Part shown: in pieces, positions 61,129 to 64,000 of the stretch
How positions within the stretch are numbered: the stretch's first letter is position 1
Layout: the number at the start of each line of letters is the position of its first letter
NCBI RefSeq assembly: GCF_025822605.1
Contig: NZ_JACKTY010000031.1
Location: 82,476 to 146,475, forward strand
Direction of reading: 5' to 3'
DNA length: 64,000 nt
From: Mycolicibacterium komossense
Lineage (GTDB): Bacteria > Actinomycetota > Actinomycetes > Mycobacteriales > Mycobacteriaceae
Position numbers and translations under genes: made by a program
Notes under the pieces: model-generated
Told to the model about the DNA's origin: nothing
Database searches by the model: none
Seen by the model: only the letters and a program-made list of their open reading frames with translations

Positions 61129-62619
61129 ATGGTGCAAGCTCAGCGACTTGTCCGGGTGGCTGCGGTCGCGGTCGGGGTCGGGATCGCGGCGGCGGCAGGG
61201 CACGGCGTGGCGTGGGCGGAGACCGGCCCATCCAACACGTCGGGCACGTCGGGCATTTCCTCGGGCACGTCGGGACACCCGAGTGGAAGTGCCGGCACTC
61301 ATCGGCGGGTATCGCGTACCGATACCATGAAATCGGTTGTATCACAGCACAATTCCATCCGAATATCTCCTCCCACTGTGGCGCCTCCCGCTGCGACCCT
61401 TGCCGCTGTCCCGCGCGCCCGTACCACCTTCGCCCGACCGACCACCTCGACGCCGGATGCCAGCTCGACGCCGAGTCCACCGGAACCGCCGACGCCGATC
61501 GCCGAGATCACCGCTCTGCCCGGCCGCATCGTGAACGCGGTGCTTCAGGCCCTGGATCTGACCGTCGCGTCCACCGGTCCCACCAGCCCGCTGAACTTCA
61601 CCCCGATCGACGAGGCGTTGTTTGCGGTCTTCCGACGGGTCGAATCTGCGCTCGGACTGGACGAGACGCCCGTCGCGCAGCCGGTGCCGCCGGCCGAGGT
61701 CTATACCGGCCCAACCACAACGCCCACGCCGACCGTCGAGCAGTTCCTCAACGCGGCCGCCGCCGAGTACGTGCTCGGAGGCACCCCGGGCGGATTGCGG
61801 CCGTTCACCGTGAACGGCATCCCGATGACATCCACCAACATCCTGTCCGGCGAATCCGCCCAGGTGTGGGTGACGCCGCAGCAGCAGATCATCATCGCGT
61901 ATCAGGGCACGACCGGCGGCACCAACCTGCTGTTCAATCCGCTGATCGCGCTCTCCCAGATCGTCACCGACATGCAGGTGGCCTTCACCGACACCACTCC
62001 GCAGGCGTTCACCGATTCACTGGCATTCGAGCAGCAGGTCGAGGCCGAGGCGACCGCGCAGGGCTACAGCACCAGTGACATCTTCGTCACCGGGCACTCC
62101 CTTGGCGGCTGGGAAGCCGAATACGTCGCACAACAGACCGGTCTCGGCGGTCTCGGCTTCGAGAGTCCCGGCATCAACACGGTGGTGCCGGGCAATGGCA
62201 TCAACGCCGGTTTCATCAACGTCGAGACCTACGGCGATACGGCCGCATATCTCGCCACCGACCTACCCGGATTGCAGCCGTTCATGCCTGCCTATATCCC
62301 CGCCGGCGGAAGCAAGCCGCACTACGGGTCCATCGTGATGATCGGCAACCCCGCCGCGGTCAACCCATTGTTCAACTCCTCCGCACGGTGGGGAACCGAC
62401 CCTGTCGCAGACCTCGTCTTCGCGGTGGACATCCTCGGGAACTTCTTCGAGCATCACCTGCCCGGCATGCAGGCCTACAACCTCGGCGTCAGTCCGGACC
62501 CCGGTGTGGTGCCGTGGCTGGGATCCACCATGGGCCCGATCCACGACGGCTGGGGCGACCTGACGATCGGTGAACTTGCGCTCGCAGCGTCAGCCGCCGG
62601 CGTGTTGATCACGGCGTAG
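61129..62619 (+). CDS. Secreted lipase-like protein (alpha/beta hydrolase, class-3 lipase type)
   Basis: 496 residues from ATG 61129. ATG 61108 is the alternative. The signal peptide is LVRVAAVAVGVGIAAAAGHGVAWA. Residues about 28-140 are a low-complexity Ser/Thr/Pro spacer with a threefold SGTSG element near the start. The hydrolase domain has IIIAYQGTTGGT as the oxyanion strand and the nucleophile in VTGHSLGGWEAEYVAQ. An Asp and His of the triad are plausible in the last 150 residues. The layout fits a surface-exposed lipase. The substrate is unknown. The 3' end overlaps the flavin monooxygenase gene by 30 nt. Confidence 0.8.
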   Translation: MVQAQRLVRVAAVAVGVGIAAAAGHGVAWAETGPSNTSGTSGISSGTSGHPSGSAGTHRRVSRTDTMKSVVSQHNSIRISPPTVAPPAATLAAVPRARTTFARPTTSTPDASSTPSPPEPPTPIAEITALPGRIVNAVLQALDLTVASTGPTSPLNFTPIDEALFAVFRRVESALGLDETPVAQPVPPAEVYTGPTTTPTPTVEQFLNAAAAEYVLGGTPGGLRPFTVNGIPMTSTNILSGESAQVWVTPQQQIIIAYQGTTGGTNLLFNPLIALSQIVTDMQVAFTDTTPQAFTDSLAFEQQVEAEATAQGYSTSDIFVTGHSLGGWEAEYVAQQTGLGGLGFESPGINTVVPGNGINAGFINVETYGDTAAYLATDLPGLQPFMPAYIPAGGSKPHYGSIVMIGNPAAVNPLFNSSARWGTDPVADLVFAVDILGNFFEHHLPGMQAYNLGVSPDPGVVPWLGSTMGPIHDGWGDLTIGELALAASAAGVLITA

Positions 62620-63822
62620 GAGGTCGTGACCGGCCAACGACAAGTCGGTTGCGGCGCTTTGCAGGTTGGGGCGAACCAATGAGGTCAGCCCGAGGCGCTG
62701 CAACCACGGCACCGCACAGAGCCGAAGATTGCGGCGCCAGAGCTGGCCGCGGGTGCGCGAGATCACCGTCGAGTCGGTACGCAACGCCAGGTCCTGATTC
62801 TTCGTGACGTAGCTGCGCAACCGGTCCTCGTAGGCGGCGAAAGCCTGCTGCGGGTCGTCGCGCCGGGCCAACTCGCTGGCGAGCACGTAAGCGCCGGCGA
62901 CGGCGATGCTGGTGCCCTGGCCGGACAGGAACGCCGGCGCGTAGGCGGCGTCACCGACGAGCGCGATCCGCCCGCAGCTCCACCGGTCCATGCGAACCTG
63001 ACTCACGGTGTCGAAGTAGACATCGTCGGCCAGCGCCAGTGTGTCGATGATTTCGCCTGTCCGCCAACGATCTTCGGCGAAGGCGGCGCGCGCGCTGGAG
63101 ACGATCTCGTCGATGTCGCGCACGTTGACCGAGCCCGGCGATTCGTGGACGAAAGCCAGGAACGCCCGGGCGGGCCCGCCGTCGGTCGGGCGTTCTACCA
63201 GGACGGTGCGTCCCGGATGTGAGTACATGTATCCGGCACCAGGAGTGAAGCGGTCGGCGGGCAGGTCCCAGATCGCCGCGTACGGCCCCAGGTGCCGGAC
63301 GAATTGGCCTTCCTCGCCCATCGCCAGGGCACGAACGTTGGAGTGGATTCCGTCGGCCCCGACGACCACGTCGAACGACTGGGGCTGGTGGTGGCGGAAC
63401 GTGACGTCGACACCGGAGTCGGTCTGAGTCAGCGCGCTGATCGAGTCCCCGAATAGATAGGTGACGCGGTCCGCGCTGGCTCGGTAGAGAATCCCACCCA
63501 GCTCCCCTCTCGTGAGTTCCACATCGCCGGATTCGGTGTCGCTCAACAGATCGCCGAACTCCAGCGTGGTCAGCCGGCGCCCACTGGATGCGAGCAGCTC
63601 GACGGGAACGTGGCGGTAGTGCGCCGCCGCGATCTCGTCGTGCAACCCCATCCGGCGAACCACCTCGATCGCCGTGCCCCGGATGTCGATGGGATAACCA
63701 CTGGTCCGCAGCTGCTCGGCACGCTCGATGACGGTGACGTCCCAGCCGGCCTCGGCCAGCCAGAAGGCGAGTACCGGGCCGGCGATGCTGGCACCGGAGA
63801 TCAGGGCGCTGCGGTTGGTCAT
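62590..63822 (-). CDS. FAD-dependent monooxygenase, PHBH fold (copy B)
   Basis: 410 residues from ATG 63822. The FAD motif is ISGASIAGPVLAFWLAEAGW, the central motif is VVVGADGIHSNVRAL, and the GD motif is RIALVGDAAYAPAFLSGQGTS. These align with copy A at 54608, though the two are well diverged. It probably hydroxylates a small aromatic or polyketide-like compound. It is divergent from a TetR gene 79 bp away, so it is likely induced by its substrate or an analogue. Confidence 0.9.
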   Translation of the reverse strand: MTNRSALISGASIAGPVLAFWLAEAGWDVTVIERAEQLRTSGYPIDIRGTAIEVVRRMGLHDEIAAAHYRHVPVELLASSGRRLTTLEFGDLLSDTESGDVELTRGELGGILYRASADRVTYLFGDSISALTQTDSGVDVTFRHHQPQSFDVVVGADGIHSNVRALAMGEEGQFVRHLGPYAAIWDLPADRFTPGAGYMYSHPGRTVLVERPTDGGPARAFLAFVHESPGSVNVRDIDEIVSSARAAFAEDRWRTGEIIDTLALADDVYFDTVSQVRMDRWSCGRIALVGDAAYAPAFLSGQGTSIAVAGAYVLASELARRDDPQQAFAAYEDRLRSYVTKNQDLALRTDSTVISRTRGQLWRRNLRLCAVPWLQRLGLTSLVRPNLQSAATDLSLAGHDLLRRDQHAGG

Positions 63823-63860
63823 GACGTTCCTCTCGCGAGTGCTTTAGCTACACTACTGTT

Positions 63861-63894
63861 GCTTATAGCCAGACGTTAGCATCGTCAGATAAGC
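63861..63894. promoter_or_regulatory. Candidate operator region between monooxygenase copy B and the TetR gene
   Basis: Short inverted arms GCTTAT (63861-63866) and ATAAGC (63889-63894) enclose a quasi-palindrome GACG...CGTC (63872-63886). The stretch is AT-rich and centred between divergent starts. Arms are short, so this is only a suggestion. Confidence 0.3.
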
Positions 63895-63901
63895 TACGCA
63901 A

Positions 63902-64000
63902 GTGTCCTCTAATACACCCGCCGGCTCACGGCGCCGCGGTGCGGCGCTGGAGACCGCAATCCTCGACGCAGCGTGGGATCAACTCCTGGAGGCCGGTTAC
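63902..64000 (+). CDS. TetR-family regulator (3' truncated by window edge)
   Basis: 33 codons from GTG 63902 are visible: a basic, Ser-rich start (SSNTPAGSRRRGAAL) and the beginning of TetR helix 1 (ETAILDAAWDQLLEAGY). That is enough for a family guess but not for specificity. It is divergent from the FAD monooxygenase gene and probably its repressor. Confidence 0.7.
   Translation, partial: MSSNTPAGSRRRGAALETAILDAAWDQLLEAGY

Overview
The window is GC-rich and densely coded, and its protein families point to a mycobacterium, most likely an environmental Mycolicibacterium-type species. The evidence is an IniB-like Gly/Ala-rich protein, an MmpS/MmpL pair, two secreted cutinases, two LIP-family secretory lipases, two F420 (deazaflavin)-dependent nitroreductase-family proteins, an F420-type LLM oxidoreductase, a DUF3516 Ski2-like helicase, and the frequent GTG starts and short gene overlaps typical of the group. 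I see no rRNA, tRNA, CRISPR array, phage or complete insertion sequence. Most of the window reads as ordinary chromosomal accessory content.

Layout. 1-9.6 kb: 3' part of an IniB-like repeat protein ending in a strong hairpin, a membrane metallophosphoesterase overlapping a 2-keto acid decarboxylase (kdc), a divergent threonine-aldolase-like PLP enzyme, a small STAS-like protein, a bicupin plus chloroperoxidase-like hydrolase operon, and an acyl-CoA dehydrogenase. 9.5-18.1 kb: a SMI1/KNR4-like protein, a broken second bicupin, an alpha/beta hydrolase, a flavin monooxygenase, a secreted protein, and a two-gene signalling operon made of a 1375-residue hybrid kinase/phosphatase/anti-sigma-type kinase and a STAS anti-anti-sigma factor. 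18.2-28.8 kb: LLM oxidoreductase, thioesterase, hydroxyacid-oxoacid-transhydrogenase-like iron alcohol dehydrogenase, SnoaL-like protein, cutinase, NUDIX hydrolase, formate/nitrite-type channel, a broken hemerythrin gene, an MHS-type transporter, a phospholipase D-like protein and an uncharacterised two-gene operon. 28.85-41.2 kb: a 23-bp perfect inverted repeat in front of a DUF3516 helicase, a small lipoprotein, a GH13 trehalose-synthase-like enzyme, an LLM oxidoreductase, a secretory lipase, an MFS transporter fused to a universal stress protein domain, a Thr/Gly-rich lipoprotein and a secreted GH5-like glycosidase preceded by 13-bp tandem repeats. 41.4-50.7 kb: SDR, YdeI-like protein, membrane protein, cutinase, F420-type protein, and the mmpS-mmpL operon divergent from a TetR gene across a 14-bp palindrome, then an MFS transporter. 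50.8-64 kb: an uncharacterised protein behind a six-codon mini-ORF, EamA exporter, aldo/keto reductase, lipoprotein lipase, two PHBH-fold flavin monooxygenases, SDR, S9 peptidase divergent from MerR, MFS exporter, secreted lipase-like protein and the start of a second TetR gene.

How it works together. There is no single pathway. Recurrent themes are lipid and envelope turnover (cutinases, LIP lipases, secreted lipase, MmpL, thioesterase, acyl-CoA dehydrogenase), redox and xenobiotic chemistry with flavin or F420 (PHBH-fold monooxygenases, LLM proteins, Ddn-like proteins, SDRs, AKR), and stress signalling (hybrid kinase with STAS partner, USP-fused transporter, TetR and MerR regulators next to exporters or hydrolases). 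Two genes (bicupin copy 2, hemerythrin) are broken by internal deletions. The most distinctive items are the hybrid kinase/STAS operon, the inverted repeat before the helicase, the 13-bp repeats before the GH5 gene, and one promoter-like element found upstream of two unlinked oxidoreductase genes.
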